Assembly (NCBI RefSeq): GCF_000006565.2
Contig: NC_031480.1
Coordinates: 2,299,975-2,363,974, forward strand
Length of the DNA: 64,000 nt
Reading direction: 5' to 3'
Origin: Toxoplasma gondii ME49
Taxonomy: Eukaryota; Apicomplexa; Conoidasida; Eucoccidiorida; Sarcocystidae
Positions 12,360-23,622 of this stretch are shown here, in pieces. A program made the position numbers and the translations under genes. Under the pieces are notes generated by a model, which saw only the letters and a list, made by a program, of their open reading frames with translations, did not search any database and was not told the DNA's origin. Position 1 is the first letter of the stretch. Each line of letters opens with the position of its first letter.

Positions 12360-15300
12360 TCATGCCTGTTGGGCAATTCCCCCCTCCGAGCATGTCGAGA
12401 TTTGTGCCTGCCCCTTTTCTTCTCCTTTCTGTTCCCCTGTCTTCTCAGGAACTGACTTCTGTGCGTTTTCAGAATCTGAACCGGACACAACATGAAGCGC
12501 GGGCGCATGCATTGGAGCACAGGACCCACTCCTGCGCTGCTGCCTTGGCCACTTGGGCCTCAAATGTGCGGGGAGCAAATGCTCCGAAAAAAAGAGGTGA
12601 AGCGTTTGGACAAAAAAGCGCCTCTCAGTCGCAATGCTCGGTCCATGACGCGACTGAGGAAGACACAGAAAGTCCGCCGGGAGCTGCGCAGAAAGAGAAA
12701 GGCACCGAGAAAGGAAAAGATTAACGAGGACACGGAACACGGAGAATAATACGAAGGAAAATATGACGAACAAGCAGAGAAGACCCGGAAAAGAGTCGAA
12801 AAAACCTATTCGGCTACGAGAGACATTTCACGACTCACCATATCCATGCCAGATAACCCCGTCCCAAGCCGAACGCGGCTGCACACGGGCTTCCTCTCAC
12901 TCCTTCTTGATTACCTCTGCGCCTCCCCACTGCATGAGAACTTTTCTTGCTTCATATCCACGTTCCCTCGTAGCTTTCCTTGTTCTTTGTCACTGGCTTC
13001 TGCCTTCCCTTCCCACTCTAAGTTACCACCATGCATGCACATGCATATGTATATATACCTTTGCACACACGCACGCCACACGAGACATAATTACATACAC
13101 GTTTACATATCCTTCAACCTGTTACCAGACCTGATGCCGGATCATCTTATCGAGGAGGATGAGGCTGTGCTGCATGTGCACATTTTCGTCGAGGTAGCCG
13201 TGCAAGAGTTTGAGTCGATTGGTTTGCGGCTCCAGGAACTTGACATGGGTCAGCACGCTGCTTTGCTTGTAACCTTCGGAATTCAGGCACGGGAGCGACA
13301 GATATCTCTCCGTGTAATGTGTGCTGTACAACTGCGAAGAAGGGGAACAACAAGCAATCATAGAGCAACAGATGCGACAGCCAATTCCCCACTAGCTCCT
13401 CCTCGTGGCAGTTTAGAGGAACCAGCGGTTCTTTAGTGTCAGAGGCAGACAATTCACAAGAAACAAACAAGGAGTACCCCACTGGGTAAAGCGCGATTCT
13501 TGGAACAAGCTAACAGCCTAACACACTTTTTATATTGACACCAAAATAAATGGACGGCGCGACGCTCTGATTTCACCGCGGTTTCGGGCGGCACGGTTCC
13601 ATTCAGACGCAACGGGTGTACACACACGATGAAAACCCCACTCAAATACATGGCTAAAAGAGTGGGTCACTTGTCACTCAAGTACAACATGGAAAAAGGA
13701 ACTCCACATATCTGTGAATCCTCTAGCAAAAGAATTTCAAGGGACATCCACGTGCCTTTCAAACATCCAAACTGATTACTCGTCTCTCTTGCGCACATGG
13801 ATACAATTCATCTCACCTACCATAAATTCACACGATTCTGCTCCCTCCGCAAGAACGGCAAAAACTCGTTTCTTCTTCACCAGTCTCACGTCGAATATCT
13901 ACAATACTACAAACATATATCCCTACAAAGCCTGTGTACGGCACATGCGCACATACATACATATATACATCTCTATGCAGCCATACTCGATGATCCCGTA
14001 TCCCCATACATCTGCCAGAATAATAATGCCTGTCACATTCCGTGTCTCTAGTTATTAACGCACTTTTCTGCGATCCGTACCTCCCAGGCAGTTACCGGGG
14101 CGGCGCTCCAGCAACAGGTGAAGAAGTCGGGGTGCGTAAAGTGGGCCATAGCAGCCAGATAGCCTCCGTAAGAAATTCCGTAGATGCCTACACCGTAGCT
14201 GATAAGGCTGTCTCCGCCAACGGCCCCCAGGTCGGTCGTGTGTTTCGTCTCTGACCCGAGGATCTCCCTTGTTTTCTCCGTCACTTGCCTCTCTTCTTGT
14301 TCGTCCTCCCTCCCTGTCTCTTGTGCCTCACGAGATCCGGCCGCCACCGTTGTCCTCTCTGCGTTGCGGTCTAGGTCGTGGCTGCCGCCTTCTGTCTTGG
14401 CTCTTTTGCGGCCCTGTCTCGCAACATTTCCTGAATCGATCTCAAGTGCCTGAGAAGCGCCCTTCTCTTCTGCCTCTACCCTCTTCCCGGCCGCGGCCAT
14501 GCCTCGAGGCGTCCCGGTATCCCGCTCCCTTTTCTGTCCGAGTGCATGCGCTCGAGTCTTCTGCGCCTCGCCGGGCTCTGTAGCAGGGCCAGAAGGCCCA
14601 GAGCAGAGGCCCAAGGAAGGAGACACAGGAGACACGCGGGCGGCCTCTTCCGCGTGAAGGGCAACGAGTCCCAGGCGATGGAGATGCATCACTGCAGCGC
14701 GTTGATCCCGAAGCTCAGCGGCTCCCAAACGCCGGTGAATCGCCGCCTTTTCGAATGCGATGGACCTTCCAAATGACCCACGGTTGTCCACTTTCACGAC
14801 AATCAGCCCTGGACGCCCGCGGAAGAGAAACAGGCAACGAAAAATCGTCAGATAACGCCACGTTTGCAGACGTAGAACACAAACGCCAATACAGCTCGTG
14901 CAGACATACATTCACACAAAAAAAGACAACGGACGCTTTCTGTGGTCCTCCCGCTTTGTCCCTCGTGAACGCTTCGCAGATCTATCTATCAATCTATCCA
15001 TTCATATCTATCTATCTATATCCATCTATATTTATCCATCTATCCCTATGTGTATATGCATAGAACATGGTTGGACGGATACAGACGTCTCTGCGTTTTG
15101 CATGCTTATGTGCGCTTAAGCTATTTTCTCACTCACCAAGTTTCGCCAGAGCTTGGGCTCGCATGTCTAAAAGCAAGTCGAAGGCGTCAGGGACAAATTG
15201 CAGTGTGGGTCCACCATAGAGAGACACAACGGCGCGATACGGGCCTGGACAGAAAAATCAAAGAGAAACTGTTCTGCAAGGAAGAATCGAGCGTGAACGA

Positions 15301-15546
15301 AAGAAACCCCACAGCTATCTGGGGACGGTGTGGAGAAGAAAGCGACAGGAACCTTTTCGATAGAAGGAGACTGCTCGCTTGAAACGCGTCCTCTTCTTCG
15401 TGGGAGACACCCGGGCCGTGCACGTACATTCGCATGTATGAACAGACCTAGTGATTTTCATCCACGCGGAGAAACGAATGGTGAACACATGCACACATAC
15501 GTTTCCATCAACACACATATACGAGTCACCGGCATACTAGTCAGTG

Positions 15547-15604
<58 letters not shown>

Positions 15605-18600
15605 TTTTCAAAGATACACATGGGTACAGATGGCTATGTATGCGGATACATTTGGATATATATATATATATATATATATATGAAAATAAGTGGTAACATT
15701 TGGATATATTTGGATGCTCACGAACATACGCGTTTCAACCTAGACATATGTGGAAATGTATGGATGAATGTGAATATATGTGGATAAATACGGATAAATG
15801 TGAACAATATGCATGGATGAATACCGACATATGTGAAAGTGTACATGTACAGGCATCTTGTCTCACCTGAACCGTGAAGCGCCACGTTTGGTCGGTAGTA
15901 GCAACCAAACAGTTTTTCTCCTTCATTTTCCAGCTCGAAAGGAACAGGAGGTACGAGAGAACGTACGATGCGTAGATACACGCGCTGGACCTGCTGAAAT
16001 TCGTGGAGAACCTGTAGAGGTGGGAGAAAGACACACCGTCCATCCCGATTTCCTCCTTGACATAAACCCACCTGGAATTGCTCTCAGTCTTCAATCACAT
16101 ATATAGAAGCACACGCCGTACAGACATTTCCACACGGGGAACGCCTTCTCAAGTTAAAACTCGCATCGAGTCCACAACCCACTATATATGTATATGTATA
16201 TATGAAGAGTCAGAGTTGAACGCGATTCATCTCCGTGGGTTGTGTCTGAAGCATGCGTGACTCTCAGATCCCGAAATACCTTTTCGAGATTGTGTCAGAA
16301 AGAAGCTCACCTTTCCAAACGCAGCGGTGTCTCCGTAGGCGTAGGTCAGCTGTTCACATCCATGCAGAAGCTGCAAGTCTACGTCCTGAGAAACATTTTG
16401 CTGCTTGCACGATTGTGCCTTCTCGTCCACCGGCATGTCCTTCGTCTTTTTTTCAGTCTCCGTCGAAGCCTGTCCCGGAGGTGTGCGATTTACGCTCTTC
16501 TCTGTCTCGTCTGACAGCCTCAGCTGACGGTGAAAGACGACACGACCACGCTGAACAGCGGAAGCGAGGGAGTAGTGCAGCGGCGAAGGGGAAATTGGAG
16601 ACACATGCTCGTGCAGGAGAGCTTCATCCCAGTCTGGGATGTAGCGAATCCTGAAAGAGGGGCAAAAGCGAAGAACCGAGAGGAGCCGAAAAGCGGATGA
16701 ATGCGGACGGTGAGTATGATCAGCGGAGGGAGACTGAGCTGAGGCGGATTCAACGACCAGAGATATTCAAGATGTCGACCGCCCATCGAGCGCGTAGACG
16801 TGTCAGTCAGAGGCCAAGTGAAGCCCGAGCTCCCAGCACATATGAAGCCTCTTTTACCCAAGAGACGCTTTGGAAAACCTAGAATTCGCACATTCAATTG
16901 GCATTCACGCACACATATGTGCTCACCCAGGATGTGTCTTCTATCATTGTTAATGTCCTGGTTCACTCAGTGGATCACACGGCCGTGAAAGTAACAACAA
17001 GCAGCAGCGGAAGCGAGTGGAGAGACAGGGGACGCAACCAAGACAGGCGTGCCAGGAGAGTGGAGCGGTGAGAAAAAGTAAGGGGCGGGGAGGGAGAGCA
17101 AGGCAAATTCGAGAGAACAAGACAACTGAGGCTCGCGTGAACAAAAGGAGAGAAAAGGTGTAGAAACATCGCACATGGGCAGCTCTCCTCGAGCTTTCGC
17201 TTCCCTCCTTCCTGCGTTTTCGTGCTTCGGCGGTGCCCTTCCTTCATTTCCTTCCACCCTTCTCAGTTTACACACCAAATCTGCCGGGGAGAGAGACGTG
17301 CGTGGTGCTGGTGCACCACAAGAGGCAACTTTTCAGAGACGATAAAGGAGTGTGTGCCCTCGACTGCCGGATTCGTCACTAGTGCCCACGGCTGTCGAAG
17401 ATCTCGAATCTGCGAAGACACAGAGCGACAGTTCCACAACCGCCAAAAACGAGAATACGATGAAGAAAGAACTCATCGTTGGACAAGGCGAAAAGTCTGC
17501 GTCAACTTGGAACTCCGATAGAATCTCTCCCCACATTTCTGTCCTCCATTAACAGATCTGCAGCGGCAGAGCGCAGCAGGCGAGAGTGCCAGAAGAAACC
17601 GAGAGCAGAAGGCAGTGGGGAGAGAGACAGAGCAAGTGCACAGAAACGAAGCCGAAACAGAGAGCTCGTGATTGATAGGCTTCAAGGGAGAGTCACCGTA
17701 TGACGAGCAGGTCCTTTACCTCGATCTTCCACTTGCCGCGTTGTCCCCAGAATTTGCCTCGAAGCCACCCCACTCTTTCGGTGTCCTCAGGTCGCCCTTT
17801 CTCCTCGCTCTCGTGTACAGACAGGAGACACGAACGCTGCAGAGCCTTCAGCTCGCTGTCTTTGGGAAGTCGCGTGAGACACACAAACGCCGAAGCTGGA
17901 GAGGCTCCGCTCTGTCGATTTGCAGAAAACAAAACGTATCGGTGCCCAGAAGAAGAGAAGATCGGAGACGTAGGCGGCGCAAGGACGGAGATGAGCCGAA
18001 CTTCCGGCGCGCATGCACATACGCGGAACGACAGCCCTGGCAGCGCGAGGTTCTGACGGGAGAAGACAAGAAAAGAAATGCGTTCCTCGTTTTGATCTCA
18101 GTCCATCCCAAACTCTGTAAAACTCGTGCCGATCGATATAGGGAGGCACGACGGGTTTGCGCCTTTATTTAGCACCTCTCGGACTCGATGCTATCATCAT
18201 ACACAGAGAGGCATTCAACGGAACTACACCTCTCACCATCACCCATTCGAAACTGAACCGACTGCTCAAGAGTTTTTAGGACTGAAGCCAACAGTCAAAA
18301 AGCCGTTTCCGTCGTGACTCAGAGTTGACAAGGGAGACGAGATGAGGCACTTTGCGTGGGGAAACAAAAAAACTGGGAGGCTGAAAAAAAAATGCACGAG
18401 AACACGCGCAAAACGCGGTGAGGCGCACCCTGCGTCTCCAACAGTTTCACACCGAAATCTGACTCCCTTCTTGTTAGGAAACTCGCGGTGTACGTGCTCA
18501 GTTGGTTCCATTTCTACAATAATTACCATCTTAACTGTGCTACGCTACTCGAGTCTTCTATAGTTAAACCACTACTGCTGGGACTGTATATTATGTACCT

Positions 18601-21600
18601 ACGGTAGTACTAGCAAGCCACTCTATCTACCTTAACAGGTATATTCGTTATTTTATTCGATTTACACGTAAATACAGAATTCTATGCCATATGTACTCTG
18701 GTTTCCGTCCCTCTGCTCGAGCTTACCTGCAGATACAACTCGTTCATTGTCTTTCTCTCCGCAGTCCACAGGTACCACAGCGACCTTCCCAACTGGTGCA
18801 AATCGTCGTGGAGATTGATCCAAAAGCTCGACCTCTCCGTGAAGCAGACAACACAGCGGAGTTTTTCGTCCTGTCTGGAGTTTTCATTTGGCATTTCGGA
18901 GAAGTCCGACGGCAGCCACGGCAAAGCTGCACAGATTCGCAGTTCCTGCTGAAGGCGGTCTTGGAGTTGAAGAAGGAGCAGAGGCGGCGGAGATACTGGG
19001 TCCTCCAAACTCCGTTCGACCTCGGCGCAACAACCGCCACTGCGTCGCTGAATCCGAGGTGCATCGGCAGTGAACCACAGAAGAAAGGGAAAGGGTGCAT
19101 GTGGAAAGCTCCAGAAAGGGAGACCATTCCAAACGAACACTTGTATTCGACGCGGTGCGGGACTGGAAATTGGGTGAGACTGAAACTGAGGGGAATCGGC
19201 GACTAAAGACACGAAGTAGACACAGCCGCTGACACGAGCGAGGAAAAAAACTCGGTACGTGCCGCAGGAGAAACCACTGCGCGAAGTCGACTCTTTGCCA
19301 AAGACGAGACACCACGCCAGTTTCACTTAGTTCTCAGTCACTTTCTCAGCTCTCTCCTTACTTCCTCGAAGCAAAGGGCAGCCCTTCGAGCCTAAATAGA
19401 TCACCCACAAACATCGTGCGGTGCGACAACCTGCCCGAGGCGCGGCGTCCGCGCTGTCCCACCGTTCCAAGTCGAGAGTCATCGAAACCTACCCCGTCTT
19501 CTCCGCTAGCGCTCGATGCTCCTTCTCGTTCGAGCGCGCGGCGGCGAATACCGTTCTGCATGGTTTTCACTTCTTCAGTAGACAGGAGCTTGAGCACAAC
19601 GAGGTCACTCCACTCCTCCAGAGAGATCCACTGCGCTCGCGCAACGTAGAAATCTTCCCTCCAGTCCGCGACCGGCAACTCGATGAATCGCTCTCGGGCT
19701 CCCCAGCGAGGACCGGAAGAGCGAGAAGAAGCATTCGGAGCAGACGAGGAGTTTGCGTGCTTCTGGCGAGAACGCCCAGAGACTTGCTCCGCCACCTGCG
19801 TGGAAGGCACGCGCGTGGAGGAGTCAGCAGGTGGCCTGGAGGAACACAGTTCAGGGAACTCCGCATTTCCCTCAACAGAGCCACAGATGCAGGAGACACT
19901 GCATCTTGCGCAGGCTTCGAGAGGAGTCTCGAGAGAATACCCCGGCAAGGCAGTGGACGAAATGCTGAAGACCGAAGGCAGGGGGGCGTCTCCGTTCGAC
20001 GTTTGCGTTTCACGGGAAGAGACACTAAGAGAGAAAGAAGACGCCACTCGCTGCAATTCCGCGGCGGAAGGCACCTGCACAGAGACGCCGACACGGAGAA
20101 AAGAATCCGCTTCCAGGAACAGAAGAAAATAAGGAAGAAAACTGAACCCTATGGCAGAGAAAAAGAGGCAGAGTCTTCACACGAACTCACTTTTTCCAAC
20201 CACGAAAGCAACGGAAACACAGCGTCACCCTATGTGTCGACCTCTCCAACACGAGGGTGGAGAGACCTCTCTCCCTTATGGGTGAAGCGCAGGTACGGTT
20301 GCGCAACGCTCTAGCAACTCTTTTGCACCACCATCGTGTACAGTTCGAGTCTTTGCTCTCTCTCTGGAGAAGAACAAATAGAAGTCAGTGAAATGTAGCT
20401 CCAGTGACAGCAGACAGATCAGGGACACAGTCGATTCCTGACCCACGCTGATTGTAACTCGGATATCTGCCAGATCTAACAGGCCATGTCATCGTTGTCA
20501 ACGCCATGCATGCGCCTGTGCTCTCCACACATCACCACCGGCAGCCGTTCCATTTCATATCTCTGTGGAGAAAGACTTTCTGCCGTGCGAACCGACGAAA
20601 ACACCCACGACGGACCTGGAGAATGCCAACTCGAATGCGGACGTTGTCCATGCCGGCAAACGGAAAGTGGTGTTCCTCCTGAACCAGGAGCTCCTCAGCT
20701 TCTTCTGAGTGTCTTTGTTCTGCATCTCGACTCAGTTCCTGAGTCTTGCCTTTCTTCTCTCCCAAACGACTGTCACCACTTGATTCCTCCCTCGCGCCTC
20801 CCTCTACACAGGCGCTTCCGGCGTGCTCGTCTTCGCTCCATTCTTCTTCCCTTTCTTCCCGTCTGTTCTCTTCTTCGCCATCCTCTGCTATAACGCCGTC
20901 CCCAGGCCCGGGTGCCCACTGCGGCGCCTGCTTTCCTCCAGAAGCGTTCTGTCCGCTCTCTGACGGAAGAGCTTTCTTTTCGTTAGGCTCCGACGCAGCT
21001 GCCTCAGTCGGTTGCTTCTTGGAATCTGCGCCGGCCCCTGCAGCTCCCCCTTCGGAAGCGTCACTGGCCTGGTACTGCGGCAGCCGAACGCGCTGCAGAC
21101 AGAGCGGCTTGATGTGGTCTTCCGTGAACTGACAGAATGCAATGAAGTTTCCACAGGGTGACCTGCAGTGGAAATTCAAGCACATCACTGCCACATTCCA
21201 AGTGAACGCCAGCAAAAACGGACGCAAATTCAGAAAATGCTTCCACAGTTCGGATCATCAAGGAAATCGCAAAAAGGGAAAAACGAAGAGGATGAGAAGA
21301 TGCACACCCGCGCTGAGGGTCGACAGAAACAGCTTCCGTAAACAGGCTAAGCGTGCTTGAGCGTAATGGATCACGCAGACAGCGTGCGCTACAAACCAAG
21401 CACGGAGTCACTGAAAGCGATTCAACCGCAGATAAAAAGATCAGGAAAACGCCAATAGGAGTGCTAGTGCGGCCGCCGCGAGTTGTTACTGGGATGCGGG
21501 GGTCAGCGGAACAGACGGAATCACGGGACAGCAGGGGCTGCTGGCTTCAGAAAGGTTCCAGAAGAGACAAAAATGATCTTCGACACGTTTCCATCTGGGA

Positions 21601-23622
21601 GAAAATGAAGAGGCAAAAAACCAACCCCTTTTTGGAACGTTTGCTCTGGTCGCAGATATGCTTGTAAGGGAAGCGAAAGGCTCACTAGGGCATGTGACTC
21701 TCACGTGTACGTACACCTCACTGTGTCGCTTACCACCAGTAGCCTCGACTGCGGTACATTTCTTCCTGAGCCACGTACTCCGCCAGACCGTTCACGATCT
21801 TTCCACTTTTCCCGCTCGTCGTGAGCATGCAGAGTCCCCCGTTCAACGCTTGAGCTCTGTTTTCTTTTGCCTCAGAATCTTCGTCTGACAACAGATCCGA
21901 ATGCAATGCATGCCGCTCCAGAAGCCTCTGCTTCTCCGACGTTGCGATTGCGGCGACGTGGATGTCAGAATCGTGGACGAACGCCACGCGGCTTGCATCC
22001 GGCGAGAACGAAAAGTCTAAAATGGACCGTCCTTCCTTCCTTCGAGGCACAACAAGTCGAGGACTCCCGAAGGCATGGCTGCGGCCTGACGGGTGGATCG
22101 ACACGCGCGGCCGCGAGGCAGGATCCATTGAGCTTTGGTTGTTTGTCGCGAAAGTTGGGGGCTTAAGCGTAGCGAAGTGCTCATCCAGCGCAGATGTCGT
22201 TTCTGCCTCGTCTTCTACACGCCCGTTCATCTCTCCAGAAGTCGCTTCCACCGAAGCATTCTCCGTTTTCAAAGGAGACTGACCGGAAATACTTCTGGAG
22301 ACGGAATCGTTCGCATTCGGCACCATGTAGGAGAACGGCGTTAACGGGTTTGTCGCAAAGAATGTCACGTCGCAGCTCGAAGCAGCTCCAGATTCCTCTC
22401 CTTTCCTGTGGCCTGTCTCGCTCGCGGCGCTGGGCGTAGTACCCGCACCAAGAGGAGAAATGGAAGAAGACGGCACCGGAAGTCTTCGGGGGGGTTCGTT
22501 ATCGAGAAGAGACTCAATAGCTGAGCAATGATCATAAATCCAGAGCCCTGAGGAATTTGAAAGGAGAATCTTCTTCCCCTCTTTGCTCCAAACATACCGG
22601 CTAATGCCGAGGCATCGGCGCCTCTGCCGCTCGTTCAAAAGTTCCTCCTCTAGAGTCTGTTTTGGCGGCCGTTTGCCTCCTGGAGTGTGAGCTGGCGCGA
22701 CGCCAGTGCCTGTTCCAACCTGGTTCTCACTGCATGCAGCTGTGCCCTGCTTGTTCGCGTTTCCATGGCAGTCCCCGGGGGCGTGAATACTGCTCGTTGG
22801 AGAGGAGCCGTTATCCTCGCATGCAGAAAAACACTTACACTTCCCAGACGACTGCTGACCTGGGACTGTCTTCATAAGAGACTCCGCCGGGTTCGTTTTC
22901 GACCCAGGTTCACTGTCAGTGGAAGCCGTTGGAGGTGAACTCTCACTCGCGCCTTCAGGATTCGTGCGGTGAGCCGAAGACCACGTACGTTCTGCTTGCC
23001 TGCAAAGCTCCATGGAATGGGGGTGGAGATCGTCTGGGTGAACGAGGAGGCAGCCGCCATTGTTAAAGTAGAAGACATCCGGAGACGCGGGTTCGAACCT
23101 CGGAGGAGTCGTGGACAAAGCAAGAGCCGACGCGGGCCGAGCACAGGGATACGCCGGCGGCGCGTCCGCCTGACTGTACTCCACAGGAAGCGGAAAGATG
23201 GGAGTTTTCGCCTTCCACTGGAGATCAAGTGGCAACCGCATCGAACGAAACGGTGGCGGTAATGGCGCGGCGTTTGTAGCCGCGCTTGATGCGGAGAGTC
23301 CTTCATCTCCGATGGTAGTTGGTAGGCCAGGCTTTGCGGTTCTGGCTGTCATACTGGCATAAGGGATTCGGACGGGCGCTCCGTACAGTCGTTTGTAGCC
23401 TCGCTCTGCGCAGTCTAGCCAGGTGATCCAGACACACAGCGCCGTCTCGGACGGGAGTTTGCTGCAGTTCTTCGCCAGTTCAGAGGCCCCCACGGCCCCG
23501 CTGAGAGACTCAATCCGATCAATGTCTGCGCCATTTACCCCGAATGAGAAACTGTCAATAGTGGCTGAGCACCCGGCTTCGCCGGTAAATGCCCAAAACG
23601 CATCTGTTTGCTTGTCGTCCAT
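12360..23622 (-). CDS. Dipeptidyl-peptidase IV-family (S9B) serine peptidase, 12 exons
   Basis: Predicted 1877-aa peptidase removing N-terminal dipeptides, related to cytosolic DPP8/9. Exons: 23622-21734, 21162-20616, 20074-19362, 19039-18727, 17911-17720, 17409-17276, 16650-16311, 16011-15867, 15244-15137, 14808-14081, 13331-13131, 12683-12360; all have GT-AG borders and matching phases. The N-terminal propeller carries the substrate-binding Glu pair ([14 protein letters not shown]620-E621). The hydrolase domain has YGGP, DNRGS, the nucleophile elbow GISYGGY (Ser1673), DENVH (Asp1751) and SRHG (His1783). Ser-Asp and Asp-His spacings of 78 and 32 equal those of human DPP4, which supports exons 10-12. 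No signal peptide or membrane segment is seen, so it is probably cytosolic. It is over twice the usual length (750-900 aa) because of inserts, including about 150 residues just before the nucleophile. Exons 4 and 6 are the least certain. Confidence 0.85.
14981..15049. repeat. Degenerate (TATC)n tetranucleotide repeat
   Basis: An imperfect run of CTAT/TATC units interrupted by CAAT and CCAT, lying in the intron between exons 9 and 10 of the peptidase gene. Confidence 0.8.
15549..15600. repeat. (TA)26 microsatellite
   Basis: A perfect 52-base TA tract, the longest in the window, in the intron between exons 8 and 9 of the peptidase gene. Confidence 0.95.
15656..15681. repeat. (AT)13 microsatellite
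   Basis: A second AT tract 55 bases from the (TA)26 tract, in the same peptidase intron. Confidence 0.9.
15690..15855. repeat. Imperfect minisatellite of GTGGATAAATG-like units
   Basis: A patch of diverged 10-14 base units built on (G)GATRAATGTG and ATATGTGGA, ending about a dozen bases from the splice donor of peptidase exon 8. Units are too degenerate to count exactly. They probably arose by slippage next to the two TA tracts. Confidence 0.55.

Noticed and set aside
18691..20314. Long plus-strand open frames opposite the peptidase exons
   Set aside because: They are antisense shadows of peptidase exons 2-4, whose minus-strand frames carry the conserved DPP motifs.
23089..23103. GGTTCGAACCTC resembling a tRNA B box / T arm
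   Set aside because: It lies inside coding exon 1 of the peptidase on the other strand; no acceptor stem, D arm or anticodon arm could be folded around it.
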